Positions 34,420-43,906 of a stretch of 64,000 bases of DNA are shown here, one piece after another (within the stretch, counting starts at the first letter, position 1; the number at the start of each line of letters is the position of its first letter). The DNA is from Georgenia ruanii. Its GTDB lineage: Bacteria > Actinomycetota > Actinomycetes > Actinomycetales > Actinomycetaceae. Both the position numbers and the translations under genes were made by a program. The stretch covers positions 1 to 64,000 of the forward strand of contig NZ_VUKE01000003.1 in NCBI RefSeq assembly GCF_009193175.1, given 5' to 3'. Under the pieces are notes generated by a model. The model was not told where the DNA came from and searched no databases. It was given only the letters and a program-made list of their open reading frames with translations.

Positions 34420-35220
34420 TCAGCCGGCGAAGGCCCCCTGCCAGACGGTGTCGAAGGGGGTGCGGGCCGCGACCCGGCCCTCGATCCCCGCCGTGACGAA
34501 CCGCTTGGCCAGGTCGACGGCGTCGCGCACGTCGGCGCCCTTGGCCAGCTCGGCCGTGACCGCCGCCGCCAGGGTGCACCCGGCCCCGGAGACCCGCTCC
34601 TGGCCGACCTTGGGGGCCGCGAACACCGTGACGTCCTCGCCGTCGAAGAGCACGTCGACCGCGTCCTCGCCGGGCAGCTCGACGCCGCCCTTGGCCAGGA
34701 CGAACCGCGGCCCGAGGTCGTGGATGCGGCGGGCCGCCTCGGCCAGGTCGTCGACCGACTCGATGGTGTCCATGTCGGACAGCGTCTTGGTCTCGAACAG
34801 GTTCGGGGTGACCACGGTGGCCAGCGGGAGGACCGCCTCGCGCAGGGCGTTGTCGGTGTCGAGGGCGGCGCCGGGCTCCTGGCCCTTGCAGATGAGCACC
34901 GGGTCGAGGACGACGTGCCGCCACGGCTGGCGGCGCAGGCCCTCGGCGACGACGTCGATGGTCGTCGGGGTGCCGAGCATGCCGATCTTGACGACGTCGA
35001 GCGCGTGCGCGGACGTGGCCGCCTCCATCTGGTCGGCGATGACCTCCGCCGGGACCGGGACGAAGCGGTGGCCCCAGTCGTTCTTGGGGTCGAAGGACAC
35101 GATGCAGGTGATGGTGCCGACCCCGTAGACCCCGAGCTCCTGGAAGGTCTTGAGATCCACCTGGAGGCCGGCGCCGCCGGTGGCCTCCGAGCCGGCGATG
35201 ACATAGGCGAGGTTGACCAC
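34420..35220 (-). CDS. pdxK: Pyridoxamine/pyridoxal kinase or HMP kinase (PdxK/ThiD family)
   Basis: 266 residues, ribokinase-like ThiD/PdxK fold. Motifs: VIAGSEATGGAGLQVDLKTF at the N-terminus, KIGMLGTPTTIDVVAEGL, VVLDPVLICKGQ, VTPNLFETKTL and the catalytic GAGCTLAAAVTAEL. The short length and the N-terminal SEATGGAG resemble Gram-positive PdxK of the ThiD type, which phosphorylates pyridoxal or pyridoxamine; hydroxymethylpyrimidine phosphate kinase cannot be excluded. GTG35220 has GGAG upstream. No thiamine genes are nearby. Divergent from the ornithine-cyclodeaminase-like gene. Confidence 0.85.
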   Translation of the reverse strand: MVNLAYVIAGSEATGGAGLQVDLKTFQELGVYGVGTITCIVSFDPKNDWGHRFVPVPAEVIADQMEAATSAHALDVVKIGMLGTPTTIDVVAEGLRRQPWRHVVLDPVLICKGQEPGAALDTDNALREAVLPLATVVTPNLFETKTLSDMDTIESVDDLAEAARRIHDLGPRFVLAKGGVELPGEDAVDVLFDGEDVTVFAAPKVGQERVSGAGCTLAAAVTAELAKGADVRDAVDLAKRFVTAGIEGRVAARTPFDTVWQGAFAG

Positions 35221-35353
35221 GGACAGCTCCGATCCTGTGCGGGACGTGCGGGTTGCTGGGCCGAGGGTACGCCCGGCGCCGTCCGGTGTCGGTGTGCATC
35301 CCGCCACACGCCGTCGCGGCGTGAGAACGTGTGACGGTACAAGGAGGTCCACC

Positions 35354-36370
35354 GTGAGCGATCTCGATCCCGGCGTGCGCCCGGACGAGAAGGCATCCCC
35401 CGGGAGCGGGCCGTCGCTGTTCGGGGGCGCGCGGCTGGTCTCCGCCGCCGAGGTGGTGGCGAGCGTGCCGGTGGGGACCGCCGTCGACGCGCTCGAGGCG
35501 GCGCTGCGCGGCGGGCTCGACCCCGAGGCGGACGCGCCGCGCTCGCGGGCGGTGACCGCGCACGGGGAGCTGCTGCTCATGCCCTCCGCCAGCGGGGCGT
35601 GGTCGGGCGTAAAGGTGCTCTCCTCGACCCCGGCCAACCCCGCGGGCGGCCTGCCGCTGCTGCAGGGGATGTACCTGCTCTTCGCGGGGGCGGACCAGCG
35701 GCCGGCCGCGCTCCTGGACGGCACGGCGCTCACCGTGCTGCGCACCCCGGCGCTCTCGGCGCTGGCGGTGCGTCACCTGGCGCCGGGCCCGGCGGACCAG
35801 CCCGTGCTGCTCACCGTCTTCGGCACCGGGCCGCAGGCCCGCGGGCACGTGGCGGCGGTGCGGGCGGTGCGCGAGGTCGCCGAGGTGACGCTGGTGGGCC
35901 GCGACCGGCGGCGGCTGGACGCGCTCGCCGCCGAGGTGGCCGCCGCGGGCGTGCCGGTGCGGACCCTCGGCGCCGGTGACGGCGACGCCGCCGTCGCCGG
36001 GGCGGACGTCGTGTGCTGCTGCACCAGCGCCCGCGAGCCGCTGTTCGACGGGGCGATGGTGCGCGACGACGCCGTCGTCGTCGCCATGGGCTCGCACCAC
36101 CCCGACGCCCGCGAGACGGACGACGCCCTCGTGGTGCGCTCCGCCGTGGTGGTGGAGTCTCGCGCCAGCACCCTGCGCGAGGGCGGGGACGTGGTCCTCC
36201 CGCTGGCCGAGGGCGTGCTGGGCGCGGAGGAGATCGTCACCCTGGCGGAGGTGGTCACCGGGCGGGCGGAGCTGCCGCCGACGGGCCCGCGGCTGTTCAA
36301 GGGGACCGGCATGCCGTGGGAGGACCTCGTCGTCGCCGTCGAGGTCCACCGCGCGCTGGGCCGGGGCTGA
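35354..36370 (+). CDS. Ornithine cyclodeaminase/mu-crystallin family protein
   Basis: 338 residues, NAD(P)-binding. N-terminal substrate domain (LLLMPSASGAWSGVKVLSST, PALLDGTALTVLRTPALSAL) and Rossmann domain with LLTVFGTGPQARGHVAAV and TLVGRDRRRLDAL. Family members include ornithine cyclodeaminase, alanine dehydrogenase and ketimine reductases; key residues R and K of the substrate site appear kept, but the substrate cannot be assigned. GTG35354 has a strong AAGGAGG six bases upstream. Monocistronic. Confidence 0.88.
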   Translation: MSDLDPGVRPDEKASPGSGPSLFGGARLVSAAEVVASVPVGTAVDALEAALRGGLDPEADAPRSRAVTAHGELLLMPSASGAWSGVKVLSSTPANPAGGLPLLQGMYLLFAGADQRPAALLDGTALTVLRTPALSALAVRHLAPGPADQPVLLTVFGTGPQARGHVAAVRAVREVAEVTLVGRDRRRLDALAAEVAAAGVPVRTLGAGDGDAAVAGADVVCCCTSAREPLFDGAMVRDDAVVVAMGSHHPDARETDDALVVRSAVVVESRASTLREGGDVVLPLAEGVLGAEEIVTLAEVVTGRAELPPTGPRLFKGTGMPWEDLVVAVEVHRALGRG

Positions 36371-36417
36371 CGCCTTCGCCGGGGCCCGGAGGCCCGAGGG
36401 GCGCGGGGCGCGGGGCT

Positions 36418-37521
36418 TCAGCCCGTGCGGTAGCGCTCCGCGGCGGGTGCGAGGGTGATCCCGTGCCCCGGCGCCGCCAGGTCGGGGACCATCGCGCCGC
36501 CGGTGGCGGCGGGGGCGCCGTCGAGCAGGAGGTGCTCGATGCGCACGTGGTCGTGGAACCACTCGACGTGGCGCAGGTTCGGCGCGGCGCCGGCGACAGG
36601 GGCGTGCAGCGCCGGTGCGCAGTGCGCGGAGACCTCCAGGTGGTGGGCGGCCGCCACCGCGGCGATGCGCAGCCACTCGGTGTAGCCGCCGCAGCGGGTG
36701 GCGTCGGCCTGCAGGCAGTCCACCGCCTGCGCGGCGCACAGCCGCTGGGCCTCGACCAGGGACCAGGCGTACTCCCCGGCGGCGACGTCGGCCGTGGTCC
36801 GCCGACGCACGTGGCGCAGGCCGGCCAGGTCGTCGGAGCTGACCGGCTCCTCGAACCAGGTCACCCCCTGGTCCTCGAGCGGGCGGGCCAGGCGCACCGC
36901 CTGCCCCACGGAGTAGGCGCCGTTGGCGTCGACGAACAGCTCGGCGGCGTCCCCGATGGTCGCCCGGGCCAGCCGCACCCGGGCGAGGTCGCGGTCGGTG
37001 CGGGTGCCCCAGGACTCGCCGATCTTGATCTTGACCCGGGGGATGCCGTCCGCGTGCACCCACCCGCCCAGCTGGGAGCGCAGCGTCGCGTCGTCGTAGG
37101 TGGTGAACCCGCCGCTGCCGTAGACGGGGACGGCGTCGCGGGCGCGGCCGAGCAGCCGCACGAGCGGGACGTCGAGCAGCCGGGCGGCCAGGTCCCACAG
37201 CGCGACGTCGACGGCGGACAGCGCGCACGAGGCGATGCCCGGCCGCCCGATGTTGCGCAGCTGCTGCTGCATCGCGGCCCAGGCGGCCGGGACGTCGCGG
37301 GCGTCGCGCCCGCGCACGACGTCGGCCAGGACGTCGCGGACCACCGCCGCCGCCGCGGCCGCGGCGTAGGTCCAGCCGAGGCCGACGGCGCCGCCGGCCC
37401 GGGCCCGGACGGCGACCATCGTCGTCGCCGACCACGCGATGGTCCCGTCCGCCTCGGGCTGGTCCGTGGGGATCGTGTAGACCAGAACGTCCAGGCCCTC
37501 GACCGGCACGTCGGGCGTCAT
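36418..37521 (-). CDS. Enolase superfamily protein (mandelate racemase/muconate lactonizing group)
   Basis: 367 residues. The barrel has the KxK motif VKIKIGES, metal ligands in FVDANGAY, FEEPVS and AAGEYAW, and a histidine in SAHCAPALHA, the arrangement of mandelate-racemase-like dehydratases or racemases. The substrate is not evident; acid-sugar dehydratases are the commonest function. ATG37521 has GAGGGG that overlaps the stop of the preceding TPP-enzyme gene, so it is the third gene of an operon with that gene and the D-lactate-dehydrogenase-like gene. Confidence 0.87.
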   Translation of the reverse strand: MTPDVPVEGLDVLVYTIPTDQPEADGTIAWSATTMVAVRARAGGAVGLGWTYAAAAAAAVVRDVLADVVRGRDARDVPAAWAAMQQQLRNIGRPGIASCALSAVDVALWDLAARLLDVPLVRLLGRARDAVPVYGSGGFTTYDDATLRSQLGGWVHADGIPRVKIKIGESWGTRTDRDLARVRLARATIGDAAELFVDANGAYSVGQAVRLARPLEDQGVTWFEEPVSSDDLAGLRHVRRRTTADVAAGEYAWSLVEAQRLCAAQAVDCLQADATRCGGYTEWLRIAAVAAAHHLEVSAHCAPALHAPVAGAAPNLRHVEWFHDHVRIEHLLLDGAPAATGGAMVPDLAAPGHGITLAPAAERYRTG

Positions 37522-37528
37522 CGGCCCC

Positions 37529-39340
37529 TCACGAGACGCGGTGGGGGAGGAACTCCTGCAGCTTGGTCTTGGCGCCCTCCCACAGCACCGACCAGCGGTC
37601 CTCGTCGCCGGCCGCCATGGACGAGACCAGCGCCTTGACCTCCGCGAACGTCGCGTGCGGCGGGATGGGCGGGACGTTGGGGCTGGTGCGCACGTCGAGC
37701 ACGGTGGGCCGGTCGGCCCCTAATGCGGCGTCCCACGCCGGGGCGATCGCGTCGGGCTGCTCGACCGCGACGCCCTGCAGGCCCAGGCTCCGGGCGAAGC
37801 CGGCGTAGTCCACGCTCGGCAGGGACTGGGACTCGACGAACTTCGGCACCCCCTGCATGGCGCGCATCTCCCAGGTGACCTGGTTGAGGTCGTCGTTGTG
37901 CAGGACGGCGACGACGAGCCGCGGGTCGCTCCACCGCTCGTAGTACTTCTTGACGGTGACGAGCTCGGCCATGCCGTTCATCTGCATGGCCCCGTCGCCG
38001 ACGAACGCGATCGCCGGGCGCTCGGGGTGGGCGAACTTCGCGCCGATGACGTAGGGCACGCCCGGGCCCATGGTGGCCAGGGTGCCCGAGAGCGACCCCC
38101 GGACCCCGTCGGGGAACCGCAGGTCGCGGGCGTACCAGTTCGCCGAGGACCCGGAGTCGGCCGCCAGCATCGCGTTCTCCGGCATCCGCTCGTTGAGCTC
38201 CCAGAACAGCCGCATGGGGTTGACGGGGTCGGCGGAGACCATCGCCTGGTCGTGCATGGTCTCCCACCAGCGGGCGACGTCCTGCTCGATGCCCGCGCGC
38301 CAGCCGCGGTCGCTCTTGCGCGCCAGGTGCGGGATCAGCGCCCGCAGGGTCCGGGCGGCGTCGCCGACGAGGTTGACCTCGTAGGGGTAGCGCATGCCGA
38401 TGAAGCGGGCGTCGATGTCGATCTGGACGGCGCGGGCCTGGTCCAGCGGCGGCATGAACTGGGTGTAGGGGAAGTTCGACCCGACGGTGAGCAGGGTGTC
38501 GCAGCCCATCATCATCTCGTAGCTCGGCCGGGTGCCGAGCAGGCCGATGGACCCGGTGACCCAGGGCAGGTGGTCGGGCAGGACGTCCTTGCCCAGCAGC
38601 GCCTTGGCGGCGCCGGCGCCGAGCAGGTCCGCCACCCGCTCGATCTCCGCGCGCGCCCCGCGGGCGCCCTGACCCACGAGCAGCGCCACCCGCGTGCCGG
38701 CGTTGAGGACGTCCGCCGCGCGGCGGACGGCCTCGTCGTCGGGGTCCACGTCGGGCCAGGCGGTGCCCAGGCTCGAGGGCACCTCCTTGAACGCGTGCCC
38801 CGGGGCGGTGTACTCGAGGTCCTGGACGTCGGAGGGGATGACGATCGCCGTCGGTGCCCGCTGGCCGATGGCGACCCGGATGGCCCGGTCGAGCACGTTC
38901 GGCAGCTGCTCGGGCACGGTGACCATCTGGACGTAGTCGCTGGCGACGTCCTTGAACAGGGTGAGCAGGTCGACCTCCTGCTGGTAGGACCCGCCCATCG
39001 CGCTGCGCGCGGTCTGCCCCACGATCGCCACGACCGGCACGTGGTCGAGCTTGGCGTCGTAGAGCCCGTTGAGCAGGTGGATCGCCCCCGGGCCCGACGT
39101 GGCCATGCAGACCCCGAGGCGCGGGCGCGGGCCGCCCGGCCAGGCGTACTTCGCGTACCCGACGGCCTCGAACGCGGCCATCTCCTCGTGACGGGCCTGC
39201 ACGAACGCGGGCGCGTGCAGGGACTCGTCGGTCCAGGCGCCGAGGATGCCGTTGATGCCGTCGCCGGGGAAGGCGAAGACGTGCTCGACGCCCCACTCAC
39301 GCAGCCGGGACAGCAGGTACGCGGCCACCGTCATCGCCAT
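37529..39340 (-). CDS. Thiamine-diphosphate-dependent enzyme, pyruvate oxidase-like
   Basis: 603 residues with the three-domain layout of the acetolactate synthase/pyruvate oxidase family. Activating Glu in VQARHEEMAAFEAVGYAKY; central domain GTRVALLVGQGARGA; ThDP motif FVGDGAMQMNGMAEL with the downstream VAVLHNDDLNQVTWEM. It most resembles PoxB-type pyruvate oxidases/dehydrogenases that yield acetate or acetyl phosphate and CO2. ATG39340 has AGAGGA upstream; a second ATG lies two codons later. The start lies one base after the stop of the D-lactate-dehydrogenase-like gene, so lactate to pyruvate to acetate is a natural reading. Confidence 0.87.
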   Translation of the reverse strand: MAMTVAAYLLSRLREWGVEHVFAFPGDGINGILGAWTDESLHAPAFVQARHEEMAAFEAVGYAKYAWPGGPRPRLGVCMATSGPGAIHLLNGLYDAKLDHVPVVAIVGQTARSAMGGSYQQEVDLLTLFKDVASDYVQMVTVPEQLPNVLDRAIRVAIGQRAPTAIVIPSDVQDLEYTAPGHAFKEVPSSLGTAWPDVDPDDEAVRRAADVLNAGTRVALLVGQGARGARAEIERVADLLGAGAAKALLGKDVLPDHLPWVTGSIGLLGTRPSYEMMMGCDTLLTVGSNFPYTQFMPPLDQARAVQIDIDARFIGMRYPYEVNLVGDAARTLRALIPHLARKSDRGWRAGIEQDVARWWETMHDQAMVSADPVNPMRLFWELNERMPENAMLAADSGSSANWYARDLRFPDGVRGSLSGTLATMGPGVPYVIGAKFAHPERPAIAFVGDGAMQMNGMAELVTVKKYYERWSDPRLVVAVLHNDDLNQVTWEMRAMQGVPKFVESQSLPSVDYAGFARSLGLQGVAVEQPDAIAPAWDAALGADRPTVLDVRTSPNVPPIPPHATFAEVKALVSSMAAGDEDRWSVLWEGAKTKLQEFLPHRVS

Positions 39341-39341
39341 G

Positions 39342-42300
39342 TCAACGTCCTCTCGTGTGCTCGACGGGGCGGCCTGAGTGGCGCAGCGCCGTCGCCAGCA
39401 GCTGCGCGACGTGGACGGGGCGCCGCCCGTCGCCCTGCCCGGGGAGCTCGCCGCTCTGGTCGATCTGGGTCCGGCAGCTGAACCCGTCCGCCACGACGAC
39501 GGTGTCGGTGCTGGCCGCGCGCAGGGCGGGCAGCAGCCCGTCCTCGGCGCACCGCATCGACACGTCGTAGTGGCCGGCCTCGAAGCCGAAGTTGCCCGCC
39601 AGCCCGCAGCAGCCCGAGTCCAGCACCTGCGCGGAGACGCCCGCGCGCCGCAGCAGCTCGACGTCGGCGTGCTCGTCGAGGACGGCGTGCTGGTGGCAGT
39701 GCATCTGGACGATGGCCGCGCGCTGGAGGCGGGGCGGGTCCCAGTCCGGGGCCCGCTCCAGGACGAGCTCGCCGAGGGTCTTCGTCTGCGCCCGCAGCCG
39801 CTCGACATCGCGGTCCCGCGGGAACAGGTCGGCGGCGTCGGCCCGGAAGACCGCGGTGCAGCTCGGCTCGAGGCCCACCACGGGGGTGCCGGCGGCCGTC
39901 CAGGGGGCCAGGGCGGCCGCGGTGCGGTGCAGGACCTTCTTGGCGATGCCCAGCTGACCGGTGGAGATCCACGTCAGCCCGCAGCACAGCTCCTGGTCAG
40001 GGATGCGCACGGTGAAGCCGGCGGCCTCGAGCACCTCCACCGCGGCCGCCCCGATCCAGGGGCCGAGGTGGTTGGTGAAGGTGTCCGGCCAGAGCAGGAC
40101 CTCCCCGCGCGACCCGTCCCCGCGCGGCAGGCGGCCGCGGCGGTCGAGGCGGCGGAACCACGTGGTGAACCGCGTGCGGGCGAAGCGGGGGAGGGTGCGG
40201 CGGGCGTCGACGCCGCCGGCGGCCTTGAGCACCCCGTCGAGCCCGGGGGTGTGCGCGAGCGCGTTGACCGCTCCCGGCGCCAGCGCCGCCAGCCGGGCCC
40301 ACACCGGCAGCCAGCCCATGGAGTAGTGCGCCGCCGGGCGCAGCCGCCCGGCGTAGTGGTGGGCGAGGAACTCGGCCTTGTAGGTGGCCATGTCCACGTG
40401 CATGGGGCAGTCGCTGCGGCATCCCTTGCACGCCAGGCACAGGTCGAGCGCCTCGAGCACGTCCGTGGACCGCCAGCCCCCGCTGACGGTGGAGTCGGCG
40501 TGCCCGTCGAGCACCTCGAACAGCAGCCGCGACCGCCCCCGGGTGGCGTGCTCCTCCTCGCGGGTGGCCCGGTAGCTCGGGCACATCACCCGCCCCTGGC
40601 TGTCCGGCGCGTGGCACTTGCCCACCCCCACGCAGCGCAGCACCGCCCGCTGGAAGCTGCCGTCGTCGTCCGGGTAGCGGAAGTACAGGTCCTGCGGGTC
40701 GGCCGGCGCCCACTCCGTCCCCAGTCGCAGGTCGGCGGTGAGCGGGCGGGCGTCGACGACCTTGCCCGGGTTCATCAGCCCGTCGGGGTCCCAGATGCGG
40801 CGGAACCGGCGCATCGCCTCGACGAGCTCGGGCCCGAACATGGTCTCGAGGAGCGGGCCGCGGGCCTGGCCGTCACCGTGCTCGCCCGACAGCGACCCGC
40901 CGTAGCCGACCACGAGCTCGGCGGCGTCGTGCATGAAGGCCCGGAAGGTCTCCAGCCCGGCGGCGGTGACGAGGTCGAAGGGGATGCGGCAGTGCAGGCA
41001 GCCCTGGCCGAAGTGGCCGTAGAGGGAGACCTCCTGGTAGCCGTGGCGCTGCAGCAGCCCGCGCAGGTCGCGGATGTAGTCGCCGAGCCGGTCCGGGGCG
41101 ACGGCGGAGTCCTCCCACCCCGGCCAGCAGTCCGGCCTGGTCTCTGCGGGACCACCCGGCCGCGCGGTGGCGCCAAGGCCGCCCTCGCGCACCTGCCACA
41201 GGGCCGCCGCGTGGTCGGCGTCGTCGACGAGGTGGACGGAGGGGCCGCCGGCCCCCGCCCGGCCGCCGGACCCGTCGCCCCGCTGGAGGTCCGCCGCCAT
41301 CGCGTGTGCCTTGGCGCGCGCGTCGTCGTCGTCCTCGCCCGGGAGGCTGACGAAGAGCCAGGCGCCGCCGTCGGGCAGCTCCGCCATGGCCCGCTTGTGC
41401 ATTCCCCGGGTCTTCTCGAGGTCGACGAGCCGCTGGTCGACGCCCTCGAGCTTGAACGGCTGGTAGGGCAGGATCGCCGGGACCGCGTCGGCGGCGGCCG
41501 CCGAGTCCGGGTAGCCCAGGAGCACCAGCGACGTCGCCTTCGGCGCCGGCGCGAGCTCGAGCTCGGCCCGCAGGATCGTCAGGCACGTGCCCTCGCTGCC
41601 CACCACGGCCTTGGCCAGGTGGAAGCCGTGCTCGGGCAGGAGGGAGTCGAGGTTGTAGCCCGACACCCGCCGCGGGATGTGCGGGAAGCCCTCGCGGATG
41701 CGGTCGGCGTAGTCGTCGGCCAGGTCCTTGAGCTCGCGATAGACCTCCGCACGCCGGCCGCCGGCGGCCATGACGGCGTCCCACCGCAGGTCCGGGTACT
41801 CGTCGCTGTCGGTAGGCCCGAGCCAGAAGCGGTCGCCGCGGTAGGTGACCACCTCCAGCCGGCGGATGTTGTCGACGGTCTTGCCGTAGGTCTGGGCCGT
41901 CGCCCCGCAGGAGTTGTTCCCCAGCATCCCGCCGATCGTGCAGTTGGGGTGCGTGGACGGCTCGGGGCCGAAGCGCAGGCCCGTCGGGGCGAGGTGGTCG
42001 TTGAGGACGTCGAGCACCACCCCCGGCTGCACCAGGCAGGTGCGCCGCGCGACGTCGACGTGCTCGATCGCGTGGCAGTACTTCGTCCAGTCCAGGACCA
42101 CCGCCGTGTTCGTGCACTCGCCCGCCAGGCTCGTGCCGCCCCCGCGCGAGAGGACCGGGGCGCGGTGCCCGGCGCACACCCGCACCGCCGCGGCCGCGGC
42201 GTCCGGGGTGCGGGGGACGACGACGCCGAGGGGCACCTGGCGGTAGTTCGACCCGTCGGTGGAGTAGGCGCCCAGGGTGCCGGCGTCGAAGCGGACCTCG

Positions 42301-42365
42301 CCGTCCACGGCGTCCCGCAGGTCGCGTTCGAGGTCCTCCACGTTCACGCCGACCCTGAACGTCAT
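39342..42365 (-). CDS. FAD-linked oxidase / Fe-S protein fusion (D-lactate dehydrogenase-like)
   Basis: Large fused oxidoreductase of 1007 residues. The N-terminal half is a GlcD-type FAD domain: VLSRGGGTSLAGECTN, MLGNNSCGATAQTYGKT, KAVVGSEGTCLTI. The C-terminal half is GlpC/CCG-like: one [4Fe-4S] motif CLACKGCRSDCPM, then CCG motifs ELCCGLTW and GCCGLAGNFGFE. Such fusions oxidise D-lactate (or another 2-hydroxyacid) and pass electrons to the membrane chain. Normal length for the Dld-II/YdiJ class. ATG42365 has GAGGGGG upstream. First gene of a three-gene operon. Together with lutABC the organism can probably use both lactate enantiomers. Confidence 0.9.
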   Translation of the reverse strand: MTFRVGVNVEDLERDLRDAVDGEVRFDAGTLGAYSTDGSNYRQVPLGVVVPRTPDAAAAAVRVCAGHRAPVLSRGGGTSLAGECTNTAVVLDWTKYCHAIEHVDVARRTCLVQPGVVLDVLNDHLAPTGLRFGPEPSTHPNCTIGGMLGNNSCGATAQTYGKTVDNIRRLEVVTYRGDRFWLGPTDSDEYPDLRWDAVMAAGGRRAEVYRELKDLADDYADRIREGFPHIPRRVSGYNLDSLLPEHGFHLAKAVVGSEGTCLTILRAELELAPAPKATSLVLLGYPDSAAAADAVPAILPYQPFKLEGVDQRLVDLEKTRGMHKRAMAELPDGGAWLFVSLPGEDDDDARAKAHAMAADLQRGDGSGGRAGAGGPSVHLVDDADHAAALWQVREGGLGATARPGGPAETRPDCWPGWEDSAVAPDRLGDYIRDLRGLLQRHGYQEVSLYGHFGQGCLHCRIPFDLVTAAGLETFRAFMHDAAELVVGYGGSLSGEHGDGQARGPLLETMFGPELVEAMRRFRRIWDPDGLMNPGKVVDARPLTADLRLGTEWAPADPQDLYFRYPDDDGSFQRAVLRCVGVGKCHAPDSQGRVMCPSYRATREEEHATRGRSRLLFEVLDGHADSTVSGGWRSTDVLEALDLCLACKGCRSDCPMHVDMATYKAEFLAHHYAGRLRPAAHYSMGWLPVWARLAALAPGAVNALAHTPGLDGVLKAAGGVDARRTLPRFARTRFTTWFRRLDRRGRLPRGDGSRGEVLLWPDTFTNHLGPWIGAAAVEVLEAAGFTVRIPDQELCCGLTWISTGQLGIAKKVLHRTAAALAPWTAAGTPVVGLEPSCTAVFRADAADLFPRDRDVERLRAQTKTLGELVLERAPDWDPPRLQRAAIVQMHCHQHAVLDEHADVELLRRAGVSAQVLDSGCCGLAGNFGFEAGHYDVSMRCAEDGLLPALRAASTDTVVVADGFSCRTQIDQSGELPGQGDGRRPVHVAQLLATALRHSGRPVEHTRGR

Positions 42366-42552
42366 GGCGGCCCCCTCGCACTCGCCGGTGTGCGTGCGCC
42401 AACTCGTCCAACGTAGGACGGATGCCCGGTGCCGCAACCGGGGTGTGCGGGGCGAGCGGTCGGCTGGTGAGACCCGGCTCACCGCCCGGTGAGCTTTCGC
42501 CGCCCCAGTGAGAGGATCGGAGAAGGACCGCGGAAACCTGGAGGATCCCGAC

Positions 42553-43446
42553 ATGGCTCTGCCCTACGACGACGACCCGAAGTTCGCCGGCTACGCCCAC
42601 CCCGAGCGTCTCGTCGGCACCCAGTGGCTGGCCGACCACCTCGATGCGGACGGGCTGGTCGTGGTGGAGAGCGACGAGGACGTGCTGCTCTACGAGACCG
42701 GGCACATCCCCGGCGCGGTGAAGGTGGACTGGCACCTGGACCTCAACGACCCCGTCGCCCGCGACTACGTCGACGGCGAGGCCTTCGCCCGGCTCATGTC
42801 CGCCAAGGGGATCGCCCGCGACACCACCGTGGTGATCTACGGCGACAAGTCCAACTGGTGGGCCGCCTACGCCCTGTGGGTCTTCACCCTCTTCGGCCAC
42901 CCGGACGTGCGCCTGCTCGACGGCGGCCGCGCCAAGTGGCAGGCCGAGGGCCGGGAGATGACCACCGAGACCCCCAGCCCCGCGGCCACGGAGTACCCGG
43001 TGGTCGAGCGCGACGACTCGACGATCCGCGCCTACAAGGACGACGTCCTCGCCTTCCTCGGCGGCCAGCTCATCGACGTGCGCTCCCCGCAGGAGTTCAC
43101 CGGCGAGCGCACCCACATGGCCGACTACCCCCAGGAGGGCACGCTGCGCGGCGGCCACATCCCCGGGGCCCTCTCGGTGCCCTGGGCCCGCGCCGCCAAC
43201 GAGGACGGCACGTTCAAGGCGCGCGAGGAGCTCGAGGCGATCTACGAGGGCGAGAAGGGCCTGGACCCGGGCGAGCCGGTCGTCGCCTACTGCCGCATCG
43301 GCGAGCGCTCGAGCCACACCTGGTTCGTCCTCCAGCACCTGCTCGGCTTCCCCGACGTGCGCAACTACGACGGCTCGTGGACGGAGTGGGGCAACGCCGT
43401 GCGCGTCCCGATCGCCACGGGCCCGGAGGAGGTTCCCACCCGATGA
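42553..43446 (+). CDS. sseA: Sulfurtransferase (tandem rhodanese)
   Basis: Thiosulfate/3-mercaptopyruvate sulfurtransferase of 297 residues. Two rhodanese domains: an inactive first one ([20 protein letters not shown]) and a catalytic second one ([13 protein letters not shown]) with active-site loop [20 protein letters not shown]; the Cys carries the persulfide. CRIGERSSH fits actinobacterial thiosulfate sulfurtransferases (CysA/SseA type). ATG42553 has GGAGG eight bases upstream. The sufE gene overlaps its stop (ATGA), so sulfur mobilised here may be passed to Fe-S assembly. Confidence 0.93.
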   Translation: MALPYDDDPKFAGYAHPERLVGTQWLADHLDADGLVVVESDEDVLLYETGHIPGAVKVDWHLDLNDPVARDYVDGEAFARLMSAKGIARDTTVVIYGDKSNWWAAYALWVFTLFGHPDVRLLDGGRAKWQAEGREMTTETPSPAATEYPVVERDDSTIRAYKDDVLAFLGGQLIDVRSPQEFTGERTHMADYPQEGTLRGGHIPGALSVPWARAANEDGTFKAREELEAIYEGEKGLDPGEPVVAYCRIGERSSHTWFVLQHLLGFPDVRNYDGSWTEWGNAVRVPIATGPEEVPTR

Positions 43447-43895
43447 CCGAGACGACCGCGCTGCCCACCGCCTTCGCGGCGATCGTCGAGGACTTCACGG
43501 CCCTCGGCCCCAACGACCGGCTGCAGCTGCTGCTGGAGTTCAGCCAGGGGCTGCCGGCGCTGCCCGAGCGCTACGCCGACCACCCCGAGCTGCTCGAACC
43601 GGTGCCCGAGTGCCAGTCCCCGATCTTCCTCCTCACCGAGGTGGACGGCACCGGCGACGACGCCGCGGTACACCTGCACTTCTCCGCGCCGGCGGAGTCG
43701 CCCACCACCCGCGGGTTCGCCGGGATCCTGCACGAGGGCCTCGACGGGCTCACCGCCCGCGCGGTCCTCGACGTCCCGGCCGACGTGTACAACCGGCTCG
43801 GGCTGGCCGAGGTGGTCAGCCCGCTGCGGCTGCGCGGCATGGCCGGCATGCTCGGGCGGATCAAGCGGCAGGTGCGCGAGAAGGCCGGCCTCTAG
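43443..43895 (+). CDS. sufE: SufE family sulfur acceptor protein
   Basis: 150 residues. The family receives persulfide sulfur from a cysteine desulfurase (SufS) and hands it to Fe-S cluster assembly. Conserved core: [12 protein letters not shown]-like helix near the N-terminus, the catalytic cysteine in [28 protein letters not shown] and the C-terminal [21 protein letters not shown]43443 overlaps the sulfurtransferase stop. The sseA-sufE pair without sufS is a known actinobacterial arrangement. Confidence 0.93.
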   Translation: MTETTALPTAFAAIVEDFTALGPNDRLQLLLEFSQGLPALPERYADHPELLEPVPECQSPIFLLTEVDGTGDDAAVHLHFSAPAESPTTRGFAGILHEGLDGLTARAVLDVPADVYNRLGLAEVVSPLRLRGMAGMLGRIKRQVREKAGL

Positions 43896-43906
43896 CGGGA
43901 CGGCGC

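Noticed and set aside
34295-37435. Continuous minus-strand open frame running upstream of the FHA gene (1314 codons in total)
   Set aside because: Only the FHA part (33491-34294) is protein-like and has its own ribosome-binding site; the rest overlaps well supported genes in other frames.
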